Source of the DNA: DASUCS01 sp041166385
Lineage (GTDB): Bacteria; Actinomycetota; Acidimicrobiia; Acidimicrobiales; JACDCH01
Direction of reading: 5' to 3'
Length of the DNA: 64,000 nt
Assembly: GCA_041166385.1 (NCBI GenBank)
Contig: JBEEFW010000101.1
Location: 5,527-69,526 of the forward strand
The notes beneath the pieces are model-generated. The model saw only the letters and a list, made by a program, of their open reading frames with translations. It did not search any database and was not told the DNA's origin. The stretch's first letter is position 1, and each line of letters opens with the position of its first letter. Shown here piece after piece: positions 48,621 to 56,732 of the stretch. A program made the translations under genes and the position numbers.

Positions 48621-49871
48621 ATGGAAGTGATGTCGAGCACGTGGGAGTCGATCCTGGCCCGGCTCGACGACGCGGCTGCGCTGATCGATGTCGATCCCGC
48701 GATCCACCGCATCTTGCGCGTGCCCGAGCGCGTGCTCGAGGTGGCGGTACCGGTACGCATGGACAACGGCGAGGTCGAGGTCTTCCTCGGCTGGCGGGTG
48801 CACCACGACACCACTCGCGGCCCAGGTAAGGGTGGCTTGCGGTTCCATCCGCAGCTCGATGTCGACGAGGTGAAAGCCCTTGCGGCATCGATGACGTACA
48901 AGACCGCGATCGTCGACATCCCCTTCGGTGGCGCGAAGGGCGGCGTGCGCTGCGACCCGACGCGGTTCAGCCTCAGCGAGCTCGAGCGCGTGACGCGCCG
49001 GTTCACGTTCGAGATCTCGCCACTGCTCGGCCCGGATCGCGATGTGCCCGCGCCAGATGTGAACACCGACGGTCGCGTGATGGCGTGGATGATGGACACG
49101 CTGTCGATGACCACCGGTCAGCATCTCGCGGGTGTGGTCACGGGGAAGCCGCTGTCGATCGGCGGGACCCGTCTGCACGCCGGCGCGACGTCGTCTGGCG
49201 TCGTCGTGTGTGTCCGTCGCGTGTTCGCCGAGCTGGGGCTCACGCTCACCGGGAAGCGATGTGTGCTCCAAGGGTTCGGCAAGGTCGGCGCTCCGCTGGC
49301 CTTCCTGCTCGCATCCGCGGGCATGCGAGTGATCGCCGTGAGCGACGTCGGTGGCGCCGTGGTGAACGAAGGCGGGCTCGACGTCGCGGCGTTGTCCGAT
49401 CACGTCGCGGCGGTCGGAACGGTGGCGGGTTTCCCCGGCGGCGATCCGATCGACGACGAGGCGATCTACTCATTGCCGTCCGACCTGTTCGTGCCGGCGG
49501 CGCTCGGGGGCGTGATCACCGAGGCCGTGGCCGAGAAGCTGGCGGCACCGGTGGTCGTCGAGGCGGCCAACGGTCCCACCACACGCGAGGCCGAGCCCGT
49601 GCTCGACCGGCGCGGGATCGTCGTGGTACCGGACATCCTGGCGAACGCGGGCGGCGTGACGGCGTCGTACTTCGAGTGGGCGCAGTCGCGTCAGGGCTAC
49701 GCGTGGGAAGAGGAGCTCGTCGCCGAGCGGCTTCGCTCCCGCATGGAGTCGGCCTTCACGTCGGTGTGGGCGAAGTCGCAGCAGCTCAGCGTGTCGATGC
49801 GGCGCGCCGCCTTCGCACTCGCACTCGAGCGGGTCGCCGCGGCCATCGAGGCACGGGGTCTGTTTCCCTAG
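48621..49871 (+). CDS. Glu/Leu/Phe/Val dehydrogenase
   Basis: A 416-residue amino-acid dehydrogenase of the hexameric GDH type. RGPGKGGLRFHPQL near 67-80, the catalytic-lysine region MTYKTAIVDIPFGGAKGGV near 93-111, and PAPDVNTDGRVMAWMMDTLS near 140-159 are glutamate dehydrogenase motifs; the nucleotide-binding strand GKRCVLQGFGKVGAPLAFLLA is near 216-236. It interconverts 2-oxoglutarate and ammonia with glutamate; ornithine and ammonia made by the genes to the left could feed it (inference). The ATG at 48621 is used; one at 48630 is possible. Confidence 0.92.
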   Translation: MEVMSSTWESILARLDDAAALIDVDPAIHRILRVPERVLEVAVPVRMDNGEVEVFLGWRVHHDTTRGPGKGGLRFHPQLDVDEVKALAASMTYKTAIVDIPFGGAKGGVRCDPTRFSLSELERVTRRFTFEISPLLGPDRDVPAPDVNTDGRVMAWMMDTLSMTTGQHLAGVVTGKPLSIGGTRLHAGATSSGVVVCVRRVFAELGLTLTGKRCVLQGFGKVGAPLAFLLASAGMRVIAVSDVGGAVVNEGGLDVAALSDHVAAVGTVAGFPGGDPIDDEAIYSLPSDLFVPAALGGVITEAVAEKLAAPVVVEAANGPTTREAEPVLDRRGIVVVPDILANAGGVTASYFEWAQSRQGYAWEEELVAERLRSRMESAFTSVWAKSQQLSVSMRRAAFALALERVAAAIEARGLFP

Positions 49872-49885
49872 TTCGGACGGTTGAC

Positions 49886-51823
49886 TCAATCCGGTTTCGT
49901 GAGTTGCGGCAGCATCCATGTCGCGATCAACCGTGCGCTGTCGTCCAAGAAGTGGATGCCGTCGGGCCGTAGCTCGATGCCGTCCTGCTCCGTGCGGCAG
50001 GTGTCCTTCGTGGGGCAGATGTACGTCGCCAGATCGACGAGCACCGTGTTGGGCGATTCGGCCGCGACTTCGCGGTCGATGGCGTTGACGCAGTCGTCCT
50101 TGGCGAATCGTGATGGCCCGAAGACGCCGTACGCGTAGGCGGAGGTGCTGATGGCCACGCGGTTGCCTGGTGCCCCGAGCGTGTGCACCGCGGCGCGCAG
50201 CGACTCCCGGTACCAGGTGTCGAAGTCGTTGGTGCAGGGCTCGAGCCAGTGCCCGTCGTGCTCGTAGGCACCGTCGCCGAAGTCGCCGAGGACCAACAGC
50301 GCGACGTCGGGCTGGAACTGCGTGACGTCGTCAGCCCAAGGGGGCGCGCAGTCCACGATGCGCCGACGCCAGACCTCTTCGAGCTCGTTGCGCGTCCGCG
50401 TCACGCCGGACGGGAAGACGCACGACGGAAGGGCCGCGTTGAACACGACGGGGCGTTGGTCCTCCGGCAGCGTCTTGAACCCGTCAGCGAGCGAGAAGCC
50501 GACCGAGTTGCCGACGATGAGCAGGCGCTTCGCCGTCGGAGGTGCGGTGGCGGCCGCGGCCAGTGCGATCGCGGGGGTGTCCGGCTTCCGGTCCTCGAGC
50601 GGGACGACCGAACCCGGTCTGATCGTGCTCGCGACGAGGGTGACCACGACGACTGCGGCCATCGCGGGCGTCACCCGCCGCAGCGTGGCTGCGGTGAACG
50701 CGCCGCGTCGGATCGGGTGCTCGATCGCGGCGTACGACACGATGGCGATGCCCACCGTCATCGTGACCCTCAGGCCCAGCAGCGGCCATCCCGAGATCCC
50801 CGTTCGGGCCGAGTCGACCACCACGAAGATCGGCCAGTGCCAGAGGTAGACGCCGTAGCTGATGATGCCGAGCCCGACGAGGGCGGGAAATCGAAGCGCT
50901 CGATTGACGAGGGTCGGCCGCGAATCCAGCGTGCCGGCGATGATCGCTGCCGCGGCGAGCGCGCACACGAAGAACCCGCCCCGGTACACCGTGGCCGACG
51001 TGCCGTCGACATGGGTCCATGCATACGCGAGCACGGCGACTCCGGTGAGGGCGGCGCCGTGCACTCCTCTCCACCCGGCGCTCGTCTGCGGCCGCCCCCG
51101 CCACGCGAGCCACGCGGCGAGACTCGCTCCGACGAGGATCGACGCCGCCCGTGTGTCGGTTCCGAAGTAGACACGGTTGGTGTCGTCGGCTCGGTACAAG
51201 GCGAGCATTGCCGCGAGCGACGCGACGCCGAGGACAGCGCACAGCACGAACACCGCGGGTGCGACGGCTCGTTGTGCGCGCGTGCGCCACGCGACCACGG
51301 CGGCGATCAGCAGCGGCCACACCACATAGAACTGCTCCTCGATCGCCAGGCTCCACGTATGGGCGAGCGGAGAGGGGCGGATGAAGAGATCCCAATAGGT
51401 CTGCGTGTCGACGACGTCGCGCCAGTTCACGAAGTAGAACGCGGTCGCAAGTCCGTCGAAGCGGATGTGTGACAACTCCTCCGGCCGAGCGAAGAGCGCC
51501 GCGTAGCCGGCCACCGCGCACAGCACGATCGCAAGCGCCGGCAGCAGCCGGCGGGCCCGGCGGGACCAGAACCGCACGATGTCGATGCGACCACTGCGAG
51601 CCTCGGCGAGCAGGAGGGACGTGATCAGGAAGCCCGAGAGGACGAAGAAGAGGTCGACGCCGAGGAACCCGCCGGTGAGGTGATCGCCGTGAAAGAGCAG
51701 GACGGCGGCGACCGCGAGGCCCCGAAGGCCGTCGAGCGCGGGGAGGTGAGGGAGGTTGGTGAGCTCCGGCGCGGGGCTCTGCGTTGCCGCGTGTCGACCC
51801 TTCACGGGCGAGATTCTTGTCAC
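49886..51823 (-). CDS. acyltransferase 3 with C-terminal SGNH domain (OafA/YrhL-like)
   Basis: A 645-residue integral membrane protein. Residues about 20-385 form an acyltransferase-3 bundle with ALDGLRGLAVAAVLLFHGD near the N-terminus, GVDLFFVLSGFLITSLLL near 49-66, an Arg-rich FWSRRARRLLPAL and about ten spans. The C-terminal periplasmic part (about 420-645) is SGNH-like: RLLIVGNSVGFSLADGF (Ser motif GNS), and the terminal GIHFLDDSARLIA with catalytic Asp and His. It would O-acetylate cell-wall or surface polysaccharide. The GTG at 51823 keeps the SOS box of imuA' outside the gene. It is divergent from imuA'. Confidence 0.85.
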   Translation of the reverse strand: MTRISPVKGRHAATQSPAPELTNLPHLPALDGLRGLAVAAVLLFHGDHLTGGFLGVDLFFVLSGFLITSLLLAEARSGRIDIVRFWSRRARRLLPALAIVLCAVAGYAALFARPEELSHIRFDGLATAFYFVNWRDVVDTQTYWDLFIRPSPLAHTWSLAIEEQFYVVWPLLIAAVVAWRTRAQRAVAPAVFVLCAVLGVASLAAMLALYRADDTNRVYFGTDTRAASILVGASLAAWLAWRGRPQTSAGWRGVHGAALTGVAVLAYAWTHVDGTSATVYRGGFFVCALAAAAIIAGTLDSRPTLVNRALRFPALVGLGIISYGVYLWHWPIFVVVDSARTGISGWPLLGLRVTMTVGIAIVSYAAIEHPIRRGAFTAATLRRVTPAMAAVVVVTLVASTIRPGSVVPLEDRKPDTPAIALAAAATAPPTAKRLLIVGNSVGFSLADGFKTLPEDQRPVVFNAALPSCVFPSGVTRTRNELEEVWRRRIVDCAPPWADDVTQFQPDVALLVLGDFGDGAYEHDGHWLEPCTNDFDTWYRESLRAAVHTLGAPGNRVAISTSAYAYGVFGPSRFAKDDCVNAIDREVAAESPNTVLVDLATYICPTKDTCRTEQDGIELRPDGIHFLDDSARLIATWMLPQLTKPD

Positions 51824-51864
51824 GACGGGCGGTGAAGCGCGCGGTCCTCTCCTGCTTGACCTGG

Positions 51865-51880
51865 GCGAACAGACGTTCGA
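51865..51880. promoter_or_regulatory. LexA (SOS) box upstream of imuA'
   Basis: GCGAACAGACGTTCGA matches the actinobacterial SOS consensus TCGAACn4GTTCGA at 11 of 12 specified positions. A GATACT -10-like box follows (51879-51884), and the ATG of imuA' is 11 nt after the box, which fits a LexA-repressed leaderless promoter. Confidence 0.85.
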
Positions 51881-51890
51881 TACTGCTGGG

Positions 51891-52613
51891 ATGCGGAGTG
51901 AGGCCATGGCCGAACGCATCTCCTTGTTGCACGAGGTCGCGGCCCGAGCCCGCCCGGTCGCCCTGGCCCGCGAGCACGTCCTGCCGGTGCTCGAGCCGCT
52001 GCTGCCGTTGCTGCCCGACGGGTTGCGGCGGGGGAGCACGGTCGCGGTCGGCGATTCCACCTCGCTCGCGCTCGCCGTGCTCGCCGGGCCCAGTGGCCAA
52101 GGATCGTGGGCCGCGGCGGTCGGGGTCTCGAACCTCGGATTGGCCGCAGCGGCCGAGTTGGGGGTGGCCCTCGACCGGCTGGTGGTGGTCGCCGACCCTC
52201 CGCAGGAGGCCTGGGCGTCGGTGGTGGCCGCGCTGGTCGACGCGCTCGACGTCGTGTTGTTGCGCTCGCGCCGGCGGGTGTCCGGCAGCGACGCCCGCCG
52301 CCTGATCGCTCGCGCCCGTGAGCGCGGGTCGGTGCTCATCGTCCTGGGGGACTCGTGGCCGGAAGCGCCCGACGTCCGCTTGTCCGTCGTGCATGCCGAA
52401 TGGGAAGGCATCGGCGATGGCTACGGCCACTTGCAGGCGCGGCGGGTGATGGTCGAAGCAGGCGGACGTCGAGGCGCGTCACGACCGAAGCAGGTCGAAC
52501 TGTGGTTGCCCGCCGCCGGTGGTGGAGTCGCGGTCGTCGACGAGCTCGCCACCGTCCGCCCCCTCCGCATTTCGAAATCCCACTCAGACGTACACAAAAA
52601 TGTGTACGTCTGA
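51891..52613 (+). CDS. imuA': ImuA'-like mutasome protein
   Basis: A 240-residue RecA-fold-related protein of the mutagenic ImuA'-ImuB-DnaE2 system, which carries out SOS translesion synthesis. The core runs from LPDGLRRGSTVAVGDSTSLALAVLAGP (about 39-66) to VVLLRSRRRVSGSDARRLIAR (about 118-138) and a KQVELWLP strand near 207. No nucleotide-binding P-loop is evident, as in other ImuA' proteins. The ATG at 51891 lies 11 nt past an SOS box. The final residues ISKSHSDVHKNVYV and the TGA are encoded by hairpin copy C, so the natural C-terminus has been replaced or extended. imuB begins 15 nt later. Confidence 0.85.
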   Translation: MRSEAMAERISLLHEVAARARPVALAREHVLPVLEPLLPLLPDGLRRGSTVAVGDSTSLALAVLAGPSGQGSWAAAVGVSNLGLAAAAELGVALDRLVVVADPPQEAWASVVAALVDALDVVLLRSRRRVSGSDARRLIARARERGSVLIVLGDSWPEAPDVRLSVVHAEWEGIGDGYGHLQARRVMVEAGGRRGASRPKQVELWLPAAGGGVAVVDELATVRPLRISKSHSDVHKNVYV

Positions 52614-52622
52614 GTGGGATTT
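52575..52622. repeat. 48-bp hairpin element, family 1, copy C
   Basis: Perfect 22-bp arms (52575-52596 and 52601-52622) around an AAAA loop. It contains the last codons and stop of imuA' and ends 6 nt before the imuB ATG. Confidence 0.95.
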
Positions 52623-52628
52623 GGTGCG

Positions 52629-54197
52629 ATGACCGCGGTGCGCACGCTCGTCGTTCGCTGTCCGGACTGGCCGGTGATTGCCGCGGGCGTGCCGTTGCAC
52701 GAACCGGCGGCGGTGTTCTTCGCCAACCGCGTGGTCGCCAGCTCACCCGCGGCACGCCTCGAAGGCGTCACGCAGAACATGCGACGGCGTGAGGCGCAAG
52801 GTCGTTGCCCAGAGCTCGCGGTGCTCGAACACGACCCCGCGCGCGATGCGCGTGCTTTCGAGCCGGTGGTTGCGTCGCTGGATCTGCTCACGCCTCGCAT
52901 CGAAGTGAGCGAGCCTGGGTGTTGCGCCTTCCCGACACGCGGTCCCGCTCGCTACTTCGGGGGCGATGCACGATTGGCGGCGCGAGCCCATGCGCTCGCG
53001 TCAGCGGTGCTCGGCGATCGCGATGTCGTCCATGTCCACGTCGGCGTGGCCGATGGTCCGTTCGCGGCCACGCTGGCCGCGAACGAGCACACGACCCTGG
53101 TCGTTCCGCACGGCTCGAGTCCCACCTTCCTCGCACCGTGGCCGCTGGCGACACTCGATCGTCCTGAGCTCGTCGACGTGCTCAACCGTCTCGGGTTGCG
53201 CACGCTCAGCGACTTCGCGGCGTTGCCGGCGACCGACGTGCTCGCGCGCTTCGGAACCGACGGCGCAACTGCACATCGCCTGGCCGCGGGGCTCGACGAG
53301 CGACCGCCGGCCACGCGTCCGCCACCTCCGGAGCTCGCGGTGCAGGCCGAGCTCGATCCTCCAGCGGAGCGTGTCGACACCGCTGCGTTCGTCGGCCGCG
53401 GTCTTGCTGACGAGTTGCACGCGCGGCTGTCGGCGCGCGGTCACGTGTGCACGCGGTTGCTCATCGTCGCTGAGACCGAGCACAACGAACGCCTCGAACG
53501 GTTGTGGCGGCTCGACATCGCCGGGACGAGCGCGGGAGTGATTGCCGACCGAGTGCGCTGGCAGCTCGACGGTTGGCTCAACGGCACGGCCGCGCACCGC
53601 CCGTCGGCCGGCATCACGTTGTTACGGCTCGTGCCCGATGAGCTGGCCACCGCCGCCGGACGTCAGCTCGGGTTCTGGGGTGGCGGAGGTGGGGCCGACG
53701 AGCGCGTCGTACGCGCGCTTGCACGCGTCGAGGGACTGCTCGGCCCTGATTCGGTCACCGTGCCCGAGTGGTGCGGTGGGCGCGGTCCGGGCGAGCAGGT
53801 GAAGCTCGTGCCTGCGGGGGTGGTCGACCTCACCGGCGAGCGTCCGTCGGCGCAACCGCAATGGCGTACGGAGCCGTGGCCCGGTTCGCTGCCCACACCG
53901 TCACCGGCCACGGTCCCTCGAGTGAGCATCGCCGCCGAGGTCGTCGACGACGCCGGGCGCGTCGTGCAGGTGAGCGGGCGGGGCGAGGTGTCGAGCGTGC
54001 CGGCGCGACTCACCGTGGGCGATCGCCCGGCGCGTCGCATCGTTGCGTGGTCGGGGCCGTGGCCGGTCGACGAACGCTGGTGGGACGACGCCGGACATCG
54101 CCGGCTCGCCCGCTTCCAGGTCGTGACCGACGACGGCATCGCTCGTCTCGTCACCATCGAAGGCGGCCGCTGGCGCCTCGCCGCGGTCTACGACTGA
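52629..54197 (+). CDS. imuB: ImuB, Y-family polymerase-like mutasome protein
   Basis: A 522-residue ImuB. The N-terminal Y-family fold is recognisable (LVVRCPDWPVIAAGVPLHEPAAVFF, then RLEGVTQNMRRREAQGRCPEL and the FLAPWPLATLDRPELVDVLNRLGLRTLSDFAALPATDVLARFG helix-hairpin region; landmarks in parts), while the catalytic DE residues of active polymerases are not evident, as in other ImuB proteins. It works as the hub that binds the beta clamp, DnaE2 and ImuA'. The ATG at 52629 starts 6 nt after the hairpin; an in-frame GTG at 52614 falls inside the hairpin and is rejected. It is expected to be induced with imuA' by SOS. Confidence 0.9.
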   Translation: MTAVRTLVVRCPDWPVIAAGVPLHEPAAVFFANRVVASSPAARLEGVTQNMRRREAQGRCPELAVLEHDPARDARAFEPVVASLDLLTPRIEVSEPGCCAFPTRGPARYFGGDARLAARAHALASAVLGDRDVVHVHVGVADGPFAATLAANEHTTLVVPHGSSPTFLAPWPLATLDRPELVDVLNRLGLRTLSDFAALPATDVLARFGTDGATAHRLAAGLDERPPATRPPPPELAVQAELDPPAERVDTAAFVGRGLADELHARLSARGHVCTRLLIVAETEHNERLERLWRLDIAGTSAGVIADRVRWQLDGWLNGTAAHRPSAGITLLRLVPDELATAAGRQLGFWGGGGGADERVVRALARVEGLLGPDSVTVPEWCGGRGPGEQVKLVPAGVVDLTGERPSAQPQWRTEPWPGSLPTPSPATVPRVSIAAEVVDDAGRVVQVSGRGEVSSVPARLTVGDRPARRIVAWSGPWPVDERWWDDAGHRRLARFQVVTDDGIARLVTIEGGRWRLAAVYD

Positions 54198-54202
54198 GGA
54201 CA

Positions 54203-54208
54203 TACTGT
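54203..54208 (+). promoter_or_regulatory. -10 box (TACTGT) of the LLM gene
   Basis: TACTGT ends 6 nt before the ATG at 54215, so the three-gene operon that follows has its own promoter beyond imuB. Confidence 0.5.
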
Positions 54209-54214
54209 CCGGCC

Positions 54215-55372
54215 ATGAAATTCGGGATCTTCTACGAGCACCAGCTGCCACGGCCCTGGACCGAAGATTCGGAATACGAGCTCCTCCAGAACAGCCTCGA
54301 TCAGATCGAGCTGGCCGACCGCCTTGGCTACGACTACGCGTGGGAAGTCGAGCACCACTTCCTCGAGGAGTACTCGCACAGCTCCGCTCCCGAGGTCTTC
54401 CTCGGCGCGGCCAGCCAGCGCACGCAGAACATCCGGCTCGGACACGGCATCGTGCAACTCACGACCAACCATCCAGCACGCGTGGCCGAGCGCGTCTCCA
54501 CGCTCGACTTGCTGTCACGAGGGCGCGTCGAGTTGGGCCTCGGCGAGTCGGCCACCACGACCGAATTGCATCCGTTCGATGTCCGGTTCCGCGACAAGCG
54601 CGCCGTGTGGGAGGACGCGGTGCGCGCCTGCCTGCCGATGTTCTGGAACGACGCGTGGGAGTACCACGGCGAGCACTTCGACTTTCCGTTGCGCAACGTG
54701 ATCCCGAAGCCGCGGCAGAAGCCGCATCCCCCGTTGTGGGTCGCGTGTTCGCAGCTCGAGACGATCCGCATGGCCGGCCGTCGGGGCATGGGTGCGCTCG
54801 GCTTTCAGTTCGTGTCCGCCGAGGCGGCGAAAGCATGGGTGCACGCGTACTACAACGCGTACACACGAGAGCTCGAGACGTTGTGTGAGTACGAGACGAA
54901 CCCCAACATCGCGGTCGTGTCGCAGTTCATGTGTGCGCCGACCGACGAGGAGGCCAAGGCGTGCGCCGAGGGATCGTCGTTCTTCCAGTTCGCGCTCGGC
55001 TATTACGCCACCCATGCGCCCGGAGTGCCGGGCGAGATCAAGTTGTGGGAGGAGTACCTCGTCTACCGCGAGACCCCCGCCGGACAGAAGGCCAGGATCG
55101 GAGGCCTCATCGGCTCGCCCGCGACAATTCGAGAGCGGCTGCGCAAGTTCGAGGAGTCCAACGTCGACCAGGTGATCCTCCTCAACCAGGCCGGGAAGAA
55201 CACGCACGACGACATCTGCTCGTCGCTCGAGCTGTTCGCCAAGGAAGTCATGGATGAGTTTCACGACCGCGAACCGTCTCATCAGGAGTGGAAGCAGGCC
55301 GTCCTGGCCGGCGACCTCCAGCTGGAAGAGCTCGACACCGAGCCATTCGGGACTCCTAGGAGGGAACTTTGA
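54215..55372 (+). CDS. LLM class flavin-dependent oxidoreductase
   Basis: A 385-residue luciferase-like monooxygenase. It begins MKFGIFYEHQLPRPWTEDSEYELLQNSLDQIELADRLGYDYAWEVEHHFLEEYSHS (in parts), the layout of long alkanal-monooxygenase-like members, and has IRLGHGIVQLTTNHPARVAERVSTLDLLSRGRVELGLGESAT with the flavin-binding GLGES. Substrate unknown. The TGA overlaps the next gene's TTG (TTGA). It starts 17 nt after imuB, with a TACTGT box in the gap. Confidence 0.87.
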   Translation: MKFGIFYEHQLPRPWTEDSEYELLQNSLDQIELADRLGYDYAWEVEHHFLEEYSHSSAPEVFLGAASQRTQNIRLGHGIVQLTTNHPARVAERVSTLDLLSRGRVELGLGESATTTELHPFDVRFRDKRAVWEDAVRACLPMFWNDAWEYHGEHFDFPLRNVIPKPRQKPHPPLWVACSQLETIRMAGRRGMGALGFQFVSAEAAKAWVHAYYNAYTRELETLCEYETNPNIAVVSQFMCAPTDEEAKACAEGSSFFQFALGYYATHAPGVPGEIKLWEEYLVYRETPAGQKARIGGLIGSPATIRERLRKFEESNVDQVILLNQAGKNTHDDICSSLELFAKEVMDEFHDREPSHQEWKQAVLAGDLQLEELDTEPFGTPRREL

Positions 55373-56472
55373 CGACGTTGTTGCTCGGCACGAGGAAGGG
55401 TTTCTGGTCGCTCAGTTCGAACGACGAGCGCACGAAGTGGTCGGTGGAAGGGCCGTCGTTCCTCGGTCACATCATCAATCACGTCGTGCTCGACCCTCGC
55501 GACCGCCGGACGATGCTGGCGGGTGCGAGCACCGGACACCTCGGGCCCACGGTCTTCCGCTCGACGGATTTCGGTCGGACGTGGACCGAGGCCTCCAAGC
55601 CTCCGGCGTTCGCGGCCGGCGATCGGCTCGAGCGCAGCGTCCGGCTCGTCTTCTGGTTGACGCCCAGTCATGTCGACGAGCCCGGCGTCTGGTACGCGGG
55701 CGGTTCGCCGCAGGGGTTGTTCCGTACAGAGGACGGCGGCGACACGTGGGCGCCGTTTGACGGGTGGAACGACCACCCGATGTGGGAGACGTGGTGCGAG
55801 TGGCCAGAGGAGAACACGCCCGACGGCTCGATGCTGCACTCGGTGATCGTCGACCCCCGCGACGCCAACCACCTGTACATCGGTTTGTCGGCGGGCGGGG
55901 TGTTCGAGAGCACCGACGGCGGCAACGACTGGAAGCCCTTGAACGCGGGATCGGTCACCGCCTTCCTGCCCGAGATCGAGCCCGAGTTCGGACACGATCC
56001 GCATTGCGTGCGCTTGCATCCGCTGCGACCCGATCGCCTCTATCAGCAGAACCACTGCGGCATCTACCGCATGGAGCGCCCGGATGGACGGTGGATCCGT
56101 ATCGGCGACAACATGCCGCGCGACGTCGGCGACATCGGCTTTCCGATCGAGTTGCATCCGCGCGACCCCGACACCGCGTGGGTCTTTCCTATGGACGGCA
56201 CCGATGTCTGGCCCCGCACGAGCCCTGATGGTCGGCCCGCGGCGTACGTCACGCGTGATGCCGGCGAGACATGGACGCGGCTCGACCGAGGCTTGCCCGA
56301 GCGCGGCTGGCTCACGGTGAAGCGGCAGGCCATGACCGTCGACGACGGTGATCCGGTTGGCGTCTACTTCGGGACGACGAGCGGCGAGGTGTGGGCGAGC
56401 GCCGACGAAGGCGAGTCGTGGCAGTCGATCGCGCAGCACTTACCGGAGATCTACTCCGTCGAAGTCGGGTGA
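55369..56472 (+). CDS. beta-propeller (BNR/sialidase-like repeat) protein
   Basis: A 367-residue protein built from at least four propeller blades with the BNR-type signature S/T-x-D-x-G-x-T/S-W: FRSTDFGRTWTEA near 62-74, FRTEDGGDTWAPF near 119-131, FESTDGGNDWKPL near 181-193, VTRDAGETWTRL near 295-306, WASADEGESWQSI near 342-354. Such proteins (VPS10, sialidase or Ycf48-like) bind or assemble other proteins and are often exported, but no signal peptide is seen. TTG start overlaps the LLM stop. The next gene starts within its stop (GTGA), so the three are one translational unit. Confidence 0.8.
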   Translation: MTTLLLGTRKGFWSLSSNDERTKWSVEGPSFLGHIINHVVLDPRDRRTMLAGASTGHLGPTVFRSTDFGRTWTEASKPPAFAAGDRLERSVRLVFWLTPSHVDEPGVWYAGGSPQGLFRTEDGGDTWAPFDGWNDHPMWETWCEWPEENTPDGSMLHSVIVDPRDANHLYIGLSAGGVFESTDGGNDWKPLNAGSVTAFLPEIEPEFGHDPHCVRLHPLRPDRLYQQNHCGIYRMERPDGRWIRIGDNMPRDVGDIGFPIELHPRDPDTAWVFPMDGTDVWPRTSPDGRPAAYVTRDAGETWTRLDRGLPERGWLTVKRQAMTVDDGDPVGVYFGTTSGEVWASADEGESWQSIAQHLPEIYSVEVG

Positions 56473-56729
56473 AGGTCCGGATCCCAACACCGCTGCGCTC
56501 ATACACGAACGAGGAGAAGTGGGTCGACTGTGACGGCACGACCGTCGCTGACGTTCTCGCTGATCTCGACGCGCAGTTCCCGGGGATCCGGTTCCGCGTC
56601 GTCGACGAGCAGGGCCGGCTGCGCCAGCATATGAAGATCTTCGTGAATCAGGAGTCGGTGCGCGACCTCAAGACGCCTCTCACGGATGCGGATGAGGTGA
56701 CGATCATGCAGGCGTTGTCCGGCGGCTGA
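56469..56729 (+). CDS. MoaD/ThiS-like ubiquitin-fold protein
   Basis: An 86-residue beta-grasp protein starting VKVRIPTPLRSYT and ending IMQALSGG. The terminal Gly-Gly is the site that is adenylated and thiocarboxylated in MoaD, ThiS and CysO. No MoeB/ThiF-type activating enzyme or cofactor pathway gene is adjacent, so it could be a sulfur carrier or a SAMP-like protein modifier. The GTG overlaps the propeller stop as GTGA. The following amidohydrolase gene converges on it with a 3-nt gap. Confidence 0.85.
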   Translation: MKVRIPTPLRSYTNEEKWVDCDGTTVADVLADLDAQFPGIRFRVVDEQGRLRQHMKIFVNQESVRDLKTPLTDADEVTIMQALSGG

Positions 56730-56732
56730 CGG

